The notes under the pieces: model-generated
Databases searched by the model: none
Told to the model about the DNA's origin: nothing
What the model saw: only the letters and a program-made list of their open reading frames with translations
Program-made: the position numbers and the translations under genes
NCBI GenBank assembly: GCA_004794655.1
Contig: SMMW01000456.1
Location: 37,512-101,511 of the forward strand
DNA from: Marisa cornuarietis
Lineage: Eukaryota > Mollusca > Gastropoda > Architaenioglossa > Ampullariidae
Length of the DNA stretch: 64,000 bases
Reading direction: 5' to 3'
In this document: positions 12,539-22,659 of the stretch, piece after piece
Position numbering within the stretch: position 1 is the stretch's first letter
Layout: each line of letters opens with the position of its first letter

Positions 12539-12602
<64 letters not shown>
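12539..12602. repeat. (GT)n microsatellite
   Basis: About 31 uninterrupted GT units. Confidence 0.95.
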
Positions 12603-12603
<1 letters not shown>

Positions 12604-12889
12604 TTCATAGTCGCGCGTATAATCATTATAAATTTGCCACATAATTTAATGATGTGTTTATTACATAAAATAATTATGTATTACTTACTACTGATCATGT
12701 ATTAATGTTACAAACTAGATAATCTATTATTACATATGCTGATCACATTATCATTAAAACTGGTGTTATAATGTATAGTTATGTGACAGGGAATCTAATA
12801 TACATATTTTACACTAATTATTGTGATGATGGTTTATCATTTATACAGAGTGTTCCTACTCGAATTTCACACTGTAGACCTCCTAGCAG

Positions 12890-12895
12890 TTTATT
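12890..12895 (-). terminator. Candidate poly(A) signal of the prohormone gene
   Basis: AATAAA on the minus strand lies about 300 nt past the stop codon at 13193, a plausible 3' UTR length. A second AATAAA lies further on (minus 12662-12657). Motif only. Confidence 0.35.
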
Positions 12896-13192
12896 AAAAT
12901 GAGACAAACATTTAAAATATCAGTTCAGAAATATGCAAGAGATTTGAATACAAAGAAGTATAGAAAATAAAGATGACGACATTGAAGGAAACTAAGTAAC
13001 ATCAGTTTCCGGGATATAAAGTGGCAGTGCGCTCCCAACAAACCGACAATCTGTTATTTCAGTTTCCCAGTAGACACACACAAACACACCCTCTCTCTCT
13101 TTCTTCCCGCATTCCTCTGTTAGTTTGTAAGTGTGTATCTATGCGTGCGTGTGTGAAGCTGTCATGGCGCGTGCACGTGCAAGTCGCGCTCA

Positions 13193-13295
13193 CTAGTTCG
13201 GGAGGTTGGCATTGTTCTCCAGGGTGGCCCTCTCCACGAGTGAGCGAAGGAGCTGGTACCGTTGTTCGTCTGTGAAGTCCCGCTTCTTCTTGCCG
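13193..13295 (-). CDS. Secreted peptide prohormone, coding exon 3 (last)
   Basis: After the acceptor CGCTGCAG the exon starts with one base that completes the split codon from the previous exon. It then encodes Gly-Lys-Lys-Lys-Arg, a glycine amide donor plus a multibasic cleavage site. Next come 28 residues beginning DFTDEQRYQLLRSLVE and ending NNANLPN at a TAG stop. In the joined protein the GKKKR occupies residues 74-78 and the tail 79-106. The tail is predicted helical and could be a second peptide or a spacer. A minus-strand AATAAA follows about 300 nt downstream. Confidence 0.65.
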
Positions 13296-13945
13296 CTGCA
13301 GCGATAAGTACACCATGTTTACAACCAACGACATTTTGGCGAGACTTTCTTACTCATATCTTGCTCATTAACTGTATTTGTATTACTAAGCTCAGGTAAA
13401 CGCTATGTCATGCCTATATGTAAGAGTAACAGACACCTGAAATCATTTGTGCCATCTGCAGTCCAGCTGCTTAGTCTTAGTTGAGCTGTCAGTGGTGTGT
13501 GTGTGTGTGTGCGTGTGTGATGTTGTATGTGTATACTTGAGTTCCCTGTGAGTTTTTTTTAAATCTATATATATATATATTTCCATTCACTGTTGAACTA
13601 GAGCACATTCCCATATTCAAATTGCCCACTGGGATAAATAAAGTTGGTCATTATCATTGTCATTGTCATTGTACCTACACAGTGGCCGGCTTTCAACTCC
13701 TATGAAAATACACAACAGTACTCAACAAACAAACTCAAAACAAAACGAACTATAAAAGCATCTGTTGCTACCAACAGTAACTTCATCAGTGTTTGCTCAA
13801 TGATGTGTAAGATTGTGGGCACACTGTGTACCCTGCTCGGGACACACGAGACATCGTGACAGTAACTGCATCGACGATGAAGCTGACGATAGACCGGTGA
13901 AGAGTATACACGTCACTAGGGTGAGAGGATGACACAAAGTACGAA

Positions 13946-13948
<3 letters not shown>

Positions 13949-14002
<54 letters not shown>

Positions 14003-14020
14003 GTGAGAGAGAGAGAGAGA
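13949..14020. repeat. (TG)n followed by (GA)n
   Basis: About 26 TG units, then a short GA run. It lies in the second coding intron of the prohormone gene. Confidence 0.95.
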
Positions 14021-14560
14021 ATCTTCTCCTTGTCATATGCGTCATTATGTCTGGTGAGTACAAGTCAGTTCCCTCATTCAGGAAACACAGACCAAGTCTT
14101 TACACGATCCTCTCAGGCCCATTGCACACTCAATCAGAATTGCATCCTCCCCCATAAACACGCTTCAATATTTTTTCTTATAAAGTTTCCATGATTACTT
14201 TTCACTCCTTTTTTTCAAGTACTAAAAGCGAGAACTTCCGAAACAAACAATAGAAAGGGGTGCATTGTGTACCCGCTCACAGAACAACCACCGATCAGAG
14301 GTAATAAGCACAACAGGAGATGAGATAGCAAATAAGCAAAACCAAAATTGGAAGTAGAGAGACAGCATGAAATATCGTCTAAGATATTTGATAATGAACA
14401 CAGACGTTATAATAAACGTAACAAACTAACACGGTACGAGCTGTGAATACGTTCGCACCACAAGAAAATACCAAAGAGCAAGTTGTGGGAGTAGTCATGC
14501 AAGAAAGTTTTACAGAACACAAATACAAGCGAGCAGCTTGACGCAAAAGAAACATTTAAG

Positions 14561-14565
<5 letters not shown>

Positions 14566-14597
<32 letters not shown>
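14566..14597. repeat. (CA)n microsatellite
   Basis: About 15 CA units, intronic to the prohormone gene. Confidence 0.95.
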
Positions 14598-14603
<6 letters not shown>

Positions 14604-14732
14604 AATACATACATATATCTATATATAAACATAGAATAACGCACACAATCACTGCATGCTGTTTGAACGTACGAAAGACGGCGTCACAGAGACGATCATG
14701 TGTGACGCACATGACTGCTCGACCTACCAATG

Positions 14733-14800
14733 TGACGTCACGGACAGACAACTTTCCAATGTGACGTCACAGGGACACAGCTCGCACTGAACTGACGTCA
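14733..14800. promoter_or_regulatory. Cluster of three CRE palindromes
   Basis: Three exact TGACGTCA sites lie at 14733-14740, 14762-14769 and 14793-14800, spaced 29-31 bp. This is the palindromic CREB/ATF site. They sit in the intron between coding exons 2 and 3 of the prohormone gene. The sites are seen directly; enhancer activity is inferred from spacing and context. Confidence 0.5.
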
Positions 14801-15037
14801 TCAGACAAATGCCAAGGTTGCTGATGTTGTTTCCCGGCCGGCGAGGGGGGGGGGGAGGAAAGAGACGCAAACTCGACGACATGGATGATATGACAGATAT
14901 CTGTGTTACCTACATTCTGAGAGGGTCAAACTGTCCGTGAGCCACCCGCCTTCAATTTCCGGTCAACGCCAACAAGGCCTGCAACTCTGCTACCCTCTTG
15001 TCAGAGGAAGATCTACGGACTCAGTGAAAGAAATCTC

Positions 15038-15073
<36 letters not shown>
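15038..15073. repeat. (CA)n microsatellite
   Basis: About 17 CA units. Confidence 0.95.
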
Positions 15074-15075
<2 letters not shown>

Positions 15076-16167
15076 GCTCAATCACAGACCACTCGGGCAA
15101 GCCGCCCACAAAGACATTCTTTAATGTCTGTCTCTCTCTCTCTCTCGGGTCTCCCATCGCACGGTTTCCTATGTAACACACGGCAACGTGTGAAATAGAG
15201 AGACGATGCAGGTTAAAGGTCCTGTGTAGCACTCGGCAGATGTGTGCAGCAGATGATCCCAGCTAAAGGTTCTAAGAAAAAGGTTGCGAGGTAAGACGTG
15301 AAACGTACCGTTGACCATCTAACGGCACGGTGGCTGGCTTGACGTTGGGTCGACCCTGGGGATACTGGCTACACAACATGGTCTCGCCGTATTTCCTTGT
15401 CTAGGCTTCCTGACCTTGAGCTTGTCGTCAGAACATCCGTGTGAGTATCTGATCAACAATAGGACTGTAGGACTGTTTGCTGACTCCGTCTTCAGATTGT
15501 ACAACGTGTACAACACCAACAATGTTTTTGCTGATCCTGTTTACAGAACACAGGTTCATGCACTTGGAGTGACGTAAGTTGACATGCTTGAGACAAAGTT
15601 TGCTGATTGGAATGATCGATTTGAAGCTTGAAAAATAGACAGGGAAGTAAAATATATCCAGAAAATGTTTAGAAAAAAAGACTTCCTTTGACATTAGAAA
15701 AAGGGTGGATGGAGTTTGTTTCTTCATGTACACAGACAACGTGGGGAGCATTCACGACGGAACGTTGTATGCGCATGCGCACACAGGAACTGCACGACGT
15801 CACACAGCGTTTGGACGACGTTTTAAAATGCATATTACAACGACAACTCACGATAATAGAAGAAAACACACAGCATTAAAACAAAACAGTGTCGCTTTCA
15901 CCAAAACATTTTCCGCAGTCCACAAACAGCAACGAAACACCAACACACCTCCCCCAGTGACGTTCGCACACAAACTGATGGTCAGTAGCATGGATGTGGA
16001 AATACACGCATGCGGTAAGCTACGTGTATGACAAGCTGGCAGAATTGTAAGAAATGTAGCTGTGAGTTCAATGTTTGATCTCTCCACCAACCCAAAACAA
16101 ACTACTGGCGCGCTCATGCTCAGGAAAGCAACAAGACAGGAAGAGAGGGGGCATGTGAGAAAAGTAC

Positions 16168-16290
16168 CTGCTGATCACATCGACTAACCCGCAGGCTATC
16201 TCCGTACAGTTCCCGGATTGCTCCTGTCTTTCCAGTGCAATCAGCGCCAGGTACTCAGCAAGTTTGACATCAGCCGCCTGTCGTCTGTGC
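16168..16290 (-). CDS. Secreted peptide prohormone, coding exon 2
   Basis: This 123-nt exon lies between the acceptor CCAGTTCCAG and the donor CAG/GTACTT, with one base at its start and two at its end belonging to split codons. Its first base completes Arg32. It encodes H-R-R, so the junction gives R-H-R-R, a furin-type site. A helical segment VKLAEYLALIALERQEQ and the Cys-x4-Cys motif NCTEIACGLVDVIS follow. Cleavage after Arg35 and at Gly74-KKKR would release a 38-residue amidated peptide starting with Gln (possible pyroglutamate) with one disulfide. I do not recognise the family. The Cys spacing equals that of CGRP, but the position is wrong for a calcitonin-type ring. Confidence 0.65.
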
Positions 16291-16448
16291 CTGGAACTGG
16301 AGATCAGCTGACTTGCATTGAATCAGGTGACAGATCAGGGAATGTTGTACTTGCAGAGAATCAGTTAAAAAGTCGGGGGGGGGAGCTAGCAGGCCCTAAT
16401 CTCCCCACCCCTTCCACTAGGTCACTATTTTGCCTCACATTCAGACAG

Positions 16449-16583
16449 CGACGTCACTATTTCTGCTCTTATTCGCAGACATTGACGTCACTATTTCCTC
16501 ACACATACAATGACGTCACTACTTAATCTTACGTTCACAATGACGTCACTATTTCCGCCTCAAGTTCGCCGACCATGACGTCA
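16449..16583. promoter_or_regulatory. Array of CRE sites in the first coding intron
   Basis: Exact TGACGTCA sites occur at 16483, 16511, 16541 and 16576, with a one-base variant (CGACGTCA) at 16449. Spacing is 28-35 bp, and most are followed by CTATTTC or a close variant, so the array arose by tandem duplication. It lies just upstream of coding exon 2 within the intron. Palindromic CREs are classical cAMP/CREB targets. Confidence 0.55.
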
Positions 16584-17872
16584 CCGCTTTCGTCTGTTCA
16601 TTCACAACTATTTCGTTCATAGATTTCTTGTTGTCAGCTCAGCTCTGTCCTGTCAAATATTGCACGTGTGAAAGCCCTTAAGAGGTGAATCATCGTGGCT
16701 ATTTTCAAATGGTCGCAGAAAAAACAAATGAAGAAAGGACATGGGAATGCACGGTGCAGTAACTTGTTTTCCTTCTGCTCGGTCGTCTTGGCCTCAGCAC
16801 TACATCATTCAGCAAAGTTTTCTCCCTTCTAGCGTTTGAACTGAACACATCCGCTGCTCTCCCCTCCTGCCCTCTAGACTACTGCCTTCTTCCTTTTCCT
16901 CAGAATTAAAGCACGAAACCCTTGTTTTCCTATGGAATGAACCGGGTAGCAGACTGCCTGTAAGAAAGGTCAAGGTTCTGTCGCTAATCACTAACTTCCA
17001 TCGCTAAATAGTTTTACTGTGGGAGGGGTGCTGGGGTAAAGCAGGGCGGAGGTGGCTTGCACTGACGTGCATCTCTGGACTGCTTGCAGAAAGTTTTCCC
17101 CCGCGTAATTTCTAGAACGAGGCCAAAACACAAGTTCGCTTCCGGTTTAACTATCAACATCTAGAAGAAGAGCAGACACTACGAACTCTCGTGTTGATGG
17201 AGGTACAAAAGCTCAAGCTTTATTGCCTGTTGTGTTTTCAGTTTATTGGCTTTAAGCTGTGGAAACTAGATGTCGAGGACTTTTGTCAAAAAAGAAAGAA
17301 AGAAAAAACAAGCAGAAATTTTGTTGCAAGTGTATTGTTGACTTACATCGCGGTTCCGGATATTAAATGTTAAATGGTTAGCCGAGACCTGGCAGCCTAC
17401 AACTTCGCGAGAAGCTATAAGTTGGTCTGCGCAGACAGCCAGCAGTCCAGAGATATACTTCCTCCATGGTTGTAGGTGGGGGGGACGCACTAGAGTTCTG
17501 GTGAAAGGTCTGCTGGGGGTGGTAGTAGCATCTACAGCATCATTTGTAGTAACACCAGCAGCACCAACAGGACTAAACCAAACCATTTGATGGACGTTCT
17601 GCCAATAATGTGTCACATCTTTGAGAACAGACGCTGACTGAATCATCTCGCGAAATATTTCATTTTAAAACAAACGACGTCGACGCTGTTGTTCATATGG
17701 TCCAAAACCTGGAGTCAGTTACCTAGGTAACAGGTAGCTAACGGGTAGGTCTCTTGTGTGCACGACATATATGGTTATGATCTCTAGATATTTCTGTTTA
17801 ACTATACAAAAGAGTGATGGACAGGAAACAAGACAGAAAAGGACAGTCAGGTAGGCCAACAGATGTTCTTAC

Positions 17873-17978
17873 CTGACAGCGTCTGGAACAGGACTTGCTT
17901 GTGACGAGGTGAGGAACAGGATACCAGCGAGGCAGGTGACAATAACAATGAGGATCTGTTTTTCCATGGCTGTTGCTG
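17873..17978 (-). CDS. Secreted peptide prohormone, coding exon 1 with signal peptide
   Basis: The exon follows the acceptor CTGTTGTTGCAG, and its ATG at 17967 is in good context (ACAGCCATGG). It encodes MEKQILIVIVTCLAGILFL then TSSQA/SPVPDAV, a textbook signal peptide with likely cleavage near residue 24. It ends two bases into a codon at the donor AG/GTAAGA. Joining exons at 17967-17873, 16290-16168 and 13295-13193 gives exactly 321 coding nt (106 residues plus stop), with phase kept at both introns. The layout (signal peptide, furin site, amidated Cys peptide, tail) is that of a neuropeptide or peptide-hormone precursor. Confidence 0.7.
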
Positions 17979-17989
17979 CTGCAACAACA

Positions 17990-18621
17990 GACGTTTCACA
18001 TTTTTCTTACCGTGTGCACGTAGTCCTATGTGTTAACAATACTGTACAATTTTCAAAGAGTTATTTTGGACATTCAAAGACTAAAATTTTCCACAAAGCT
18101 CGAGAGTCACTTTTGAGTTTCGTCTCATTTTTCTGTCTACATTAAGTCCAAGATACTCTGTACAAACAGTCAAAAACTTGACAATCTCAGTAAATTTACT
18201 CCAAGATACTTTGTACAAACAGTCTTAAGAGCTTGACAGACAATCTCAGTAAATTTAGCAAGTCAGACAACTGTCCACCTTTGTACCTCCATGTGTACAG
18301 AGAGAAAGACAGACAACTGTCCACCTTTGTAACTCCGCGAGTACATAGAAATGACAGTCAGTAATCAACATGTTTCCATGTATCCATAGTGAAATGTTCG
18401 GTGTTGAGGGCGGACCCTGGACTACTGCTGAAGGTTTAAAATCGATGCATATGATGAGCTGTGTTCAGCTCTGACAAGTCTCATCTACCCCATCAGCCTG
18501 CAACCCGTTCTTCACGGAGCATCTTTAGACTTGAATACAAATTTCTAAGCCAATATGTTAGCAATTACGAATAGTTTTTTTTTTTTTAGTTCGCAAAGCG
18601 GCGAACGTAAAAAAAGGCGTG
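17990..18621. other. Intronic sequence with direct repeats
   Basis: Two copies of a segment containing CCAAGATACTNTGTACAAACAGTC and CAATCTCAGTAAATTTA lie at about 18148-18260. Two copies of GACAACTGTCCACCTTTGTA follow at about 18268-18345. No exon recognised. Confidence 0.5.
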
Positions 18622-18673
<52 letters not shown>

Positions 18674-18683
<10 letters not shown>

Positions 18684-19658
18684 CTTTTCGTGCTAGTTGT
18701 ACATAAGGCCTCAACTAGAGCCTGCCACTGATGTCGATCGGCTGAAACTCGCCCCAGGCGACCCCATGTCAGCCCTTTCCTTTCATCTCCCTTTCCACTG
18801 TTCTTCTCCAGGTTTCCTTTGGGCGACCTCGTTTTCTTCGGCCGTCTGGAGTCCATCGTAGGGCGATTCTGGAGAGGTCTGCTGTCTGCTGGCGGAGCAC
18901 ATGTCCAATCCATCGCCAACGCCTTCGTTTAACCAGCGTGGTGATGGACTCGGTTTCAGTTCTTCGGTGGAGTTCTTCATTGGTGATGGTGTTTGGCCAA
19001 AAGTATGCGCCTGAGACATCTGTTTTGGAAGACGTCAAGCCTGTTACCGATGTTTTTGGTCATCTTCCATGATTCTGATCCATAAAGGAGGGTGCTGATC
19101 ACATTCGACTTGAAGAGTCTTAGCTTCGTCTTTGGCTGATGATTTTTGCCTTCCATGTGCCCATTGAGTGAGGCGAAGGCTTGGCTGGCTTTTGCCTGTC
19201 GGGCTCGAATCTCCACCTCCGCATCCCTGGTGTTTGACATCTTGGACCCAAGATAGGTAAAACTATCAACTTCCACAACCTCTTCTCCATTTAGTTTGAT
19301 GTTTTCTTGGACTATGGCATTCACTCTCATACTTTTTGTTTTCTTTGCGCTGACCTTCAAGCCAAGGTGTTTCTGAGAAGGCATTTGTTTTCTCCTGCAT
19401 GTCTTAATGTCGGTGTGACAACATGGCAAAGTCATCGGCAAAGTCCAAGTCTTCCAGCATTGTTGTTGCTGTCATAGTCATGGTCCATTTGATCCCTCTC
19501 CTCTCTCTGTCGGTGGAATTCTTAATAATCCAGTCCATGGCCAGGATGAAGAGGAACGGCGACAGAATGCAGCCTTGCTTCACCCCAGTGTTGACGTTGA
19601 AGGGTGCTGTGAGCTCCCTGTCACAGACCACCTGAGATTTGAAGTCGCTGTACAGCAT
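18674..19658 (-). pseudogene. RTE RT C-terminal half and tail domain, frameshifted
   Basis: Frames running from 19658 down to 18674 encode the RT catalytic box (LDFADDFAM), with VKQGCILSPFLF before it and a thumb-like region with DSFTYLGSKMS after it. The C-terminal block reads WRWIGHVLRQ, then RGRPKETWRRT. Frame changes occur near 19420, 19000 and 18800, so no intact protein can be made. Confidence 0.8.
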
Positions 19659-19709
19659 TCCAACGACCTGGACAATTTTCGCAGGGACTCCGTAATGCCT
19701 CAGGATCTT

Positions 19710-20180
19710 TCATAATGACTCGCGGTGGATGCTGTCAAAAGCCTTCTCCAGGTCGATGACGTTGATGTACAGCGGTGCGTTCCACTCATTGCTCTGCTCC
19801 AGAATCTGACGCAGAGTGAAAATGAGTTCAGAGCAGGATCGCCCAGGGCGAAATCCTGCTTGCTCAGGCCGGAGGTCTTTCTCAACGGATGCTGTCAGTC
19901 TTGACAAAACAATCTTGCTGAAGACCTTACTGGTGAGGGAACGAAATCCTATACCACTCCAGTTATTGCAGTCTCCAAGATCTACTTTCTTGGGTAACTT
20001 GAAGATGAGCCCTGTCTTCCAACCATCGGGATTGGGGATCTGTCCTGATTCCCAAACTTGCTTGAAGATTTCAGTCAACATGGGAGCTGTCACATTCACA
20101 TCTGCTTTCAACATCTCTGCTGTTATTCCATCTGCCCCTGGTGCTTTGCCGCTTTTTATTGCCTTGATTGCTGCTGTCAC
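19710..20180 (-). pseudogene. RTE RT N-terminal half
   Basis: A 156-codon frame contains the RT start motif SGKAPGADGITAEMLK, the region WKTGLIFKLPKKVD...CNNWSGIGF, and the catalytic IDLEKAFDSIHRESL. It belongs to the same LINE as the neighbouring frames and ends at a frame break just after the first catalytic Asp. Confidence 0.85.
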
Positions 20181-20409
20181 TTCTTCCAGGCTTGGCGGGT
20201 CTGTGCAGATGATAAGGTCTCTCTCTCTGCTGGCTGGATGTCTGCGAGCTGAGGGGGCTCTGGTCTGTGTAGAACTGACTCAAAATGTTCCCTCCAGCGC
20301 TATAGTTTTTCTGCCTCTCCATCAACAACATTTCCGTTTATGTCTTTCACTGGTATCTCACTGTTTTTGAACCTGTTGTTCAGCTGTTTATTGATTTTAT
20401 ACAGTGTTT

Positions 20410-20862
20410 TCAGGTCATTTTTCCTGCTTCTTCTTCTGCTTCATCTGCCAGTTTCTCTCTGTAGTCCCTTTTGTCGGTTTTGATCATCCTCTTTACCTCT
20501 TTGTTTATTTCTGTATATCTTTGTCTGCGTTGTTCCTTCAGACGTTCAGATCTGGTGTTGTTGATTTTCTGCTTGGTTGACTTTCTTTCTTCTATCCTTT
20601 TCCATGTCGTTTCTCTGATCCACTGCTCTTTTTTTTTTTTTGGTTGGAAGCCCAGTATTTTCTTTCCTGTTTTCTGTAAGACTCGATTGAAGTCCTCTAA
20701 GGTCATTTCCTGTTGGTCCCCTAGTGCCTGGAACCTGTTCTTTACTTCCACTACAAAGGCCCGTTTAGTGGCTGGGTCCTTCAGTGTGCCGGAGTCCATT
20801 CTCTGCTGACCTGCCTGTTTTCCTCGCGATCGACGTAGCTTCAGAGAAACTGCGGCTATCAC
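20410..20862 (-). pseudogene. RTE linker between endonuclease and RT
   Basis: A lysine/arginine-rich 150-codon frame (for example EQWIRETTWKRIEERKSTKQK) matches the charged linker that follows the endonuclease in this LINE type. It is out of frame with both neighbours because of intervening indels. Confidence 0.6.
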
Positions 20863-21069
20863 AAGAGTGTGGTCACTGGCAACGTCTGCTCCTCTGTAGG
20901 CTCTGACATCTTGAAGTGAGCTCCTCCATCTTTGGTTGATGATGACATGGTCTATCTTGTTTTTTTGTGATCCCGTCTGGTCTACGTTGCCTTGTGGATG
21001 TCTTTGTGTTGGAAGAGTGTGCCTCCAGTCAGTAAATTGTTTTTATTTACATAAATCTGCCAGTCTCTC

Positions 21070-21651
21070 TCAGTTGTCATTGATGGTTCCAATTCCATGC
21101 TTGCCCATGATATGCTCCCTGCAGGTGTTGTCACTTCTCACCTTGGCATTGAGATCGCCAGTGATGAGCAACATATGGGCTCGGACGCTCTCCTTGGCTG
21201 CCTGGAGCTGATCGTAAAAAGCATCCTTGTCTTCTGCCTCGGAGTCTTCTGTTGGTGCATAGCAAACTAGCACTGTCAGCTTGGTGTACTTTGAATGGAA
21301 TCTTGCTCTCAGAAGCCTCGGTCCATAAGGCTTCCATTCCAGCAGTGTCTTTTCAGTTTTCCTATTGAGGAGTAGTGCTACTCCTTCAGAGTGTTGGTCG
21401 TCTGATCTTCCTGAGAACAAGATAGTATGTCCTGATGATATTCTCCTCTTTCCCGTGCCGGTCCATCTGACCTCGCTGACTCCCAGGATGTCCAAGTTGT
21501 ACTTGTCAAACTCCTTGACTAGTTGGGGCAACCTGCCAGTCTGATACAAGGTCTGGACGTTCCAGCACCCCACCCTCAACTTCTGCTTCGGCTTTAGTAA
21601 ATCCACCATCGGGGCGCCAGCTCCCTCTCGGGTTTGACTGTCGTCCGTCAT
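21070..21651 (-). pseudogene. RTE LINE apurinic endonuclease domain
   Basis: A 193-codon frame shows LRVGCWNVQTLYQTGRL, LDILGVSEVRWTGTG, LTVLVCYAPT and LLITGDLNAKV, the order of catalytic blocks in APE-type endonucleases of RTE elements. The His-containing last block is lost to a frame break at 21070. In the full element this domain nicks target DNA to prime reverse transcription. Confidence 0.85.
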
Positions 21652-21763
21652 AAGTCCAGTTTCCTGGTGTGTTTCATTACCTTCGCCAACCGTAACGAGT
21701 GCTCTAGTGTTGGTTTCTGTAACTTGTGAAGCTGATTACAAGAGTTTGAAGAGAGTCGCTCAC

Positions 21764-21923
21764 CTGGTGTTCACTTGTCAGTTGAACCTGTGACTCGCTC
21801 TCTGACGCGGCTTCGGAGAAAAGACTTGGGTGGCGAGTAGTCAGCCAGAAGGCACCTATCGTCTGCCGGGTGTGGCTCGTGGCGGAGGCGACTGCTGTCT
21901 CTTCCTCGGGACTGGAGAGTGAC
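21764..21923 (-). other. Predicted non-coding first exon of the prohormone gene
   Basis: On the minus strand this stretch starts about 25-30 bp after a TATA box, contains no ATG, and ends at the consensus donor CCAG/GTGAGC. The next usable acceptor on this strand with a start codon behind it is at 17979, ahead of the signal-peptide exon. The intron in between holds the RTE LINE. Linking this exon to the prohormone gene is inference. It could instead belong to the LINE 5' UTR or another transcript. Confidence 0.45.
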
Positions 21924-21947
21924 CGCAGCACAGACAACTCCAGGTCT

Positions 21948-21985
21948 TTATACACCGCGCGACAACGCTCGCATCACTGACGTCA
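21948..21985 (-). promoter_or_regulatory. TATA box with upstream CRE
   Basis: On the minus strand TGACGTCA (21985-21978) lies about 25 bp upstream of TATAAA (21953-21948). This spacing resembles CREB-controlled peptide-hormone promoters such as somatostatin. A start near 21923 would give the ATG-free exon listed separately. More CRE arrays lie in the downstream introns. Confidence 0.5.
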
Positions 21986-22299
21986 CGATCTGCCCACAAC
22001 ATGCGGGCTCACAGGCTCAAATTATATAACACACTCTTTCTGTACACGTGGAAAACACAACGAAAGGGGAGGTGAAGGAGAGAACGAAGCCCAAGGAAAA
22101 AGCCAGAGAGAGAAAAATTGGAGAAAATGTGATCCCACTCTTGTTGGTACCAGCTGTCGTTATAAGGGTGGTTCAAAAGGCCAGAGATAGGGAGATAGAG
22201 AAAGATGGAGAGATGGTGTTCCCACTTCCCATGGTACCAAATATCGTTGTAGCGGTAGTTGAAAAGAAAGACAAAGACAGGAGTTAACATGGTTAACAT

Positions 22300-22301
<2 letters not shown>

Positions 22302-22356
<55 letters not shown>
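22302..22356. repeat. (GT)n microsatellite
   Basis: About 27 GT units. Confidence 0.95.
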
Positions 22357-22358
<2 letters not shown>

Positions 22359-22659
22359 AGCGCGGTGATGCTAGCCACGTGGTAGAAGCATCCTGATGAT
22401 AATTTCAGACTGTGGTGGTAGCAGCTGTCTTTACAGTAGTAGTTCAAAGTACGGCTTCCACAGCACGTATGGTTCGTATAACAAATCACACGGCTGAGAC
22501 TTCAGTGACTCACTTGACGATATTATTGAAGAAAATTAGATGTTCTTTTACTTCAACTGACCCACCTTAATATTTGTCTCCTTAACATGTTAATGCTCCT
22601 AGAGTCGGCTGTGTTAGCTGGTCATTGTAAAGGTTCACCATGATATCTCCCGTGTCACC

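Larger units (their letters stand above)
18622..21660 (-). mobile_element. RTE-clade LINE, near full length but broken
   Basis: On the minus strand an APE endonuclease, a linker, an RT and a C-terminal segment are followed at once by an (ATTG)n tail (18622-18683). That very short 3' end built of 3-4 bp repeats is an RTE hallmark. The coding is spread over several frames, so multiple frameshifts have accumulated. The stop codon of the last frame lies inside the tetranucleotide tail. The element sits in the first intron of the prohormone gene, in the same orientation. Confidence 0.85.

Noticed and set aside
16168..16290. Calcitonin/CGRP identity for the prohormone peptide
   Set aside because: Cys-x4-Cys spacing matches CGRP, but the cysteines are near the C-terminus of the predicted peptide and there is no terminal proline amide.
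17266..17646. 126-codon minus-strand frame near the signal-peptide exon as the next coding exon
   Set aside because: Its acceptor is weak and its phase does not match the donor at 17873, whereas 16290-16168 matches in phase and sense.
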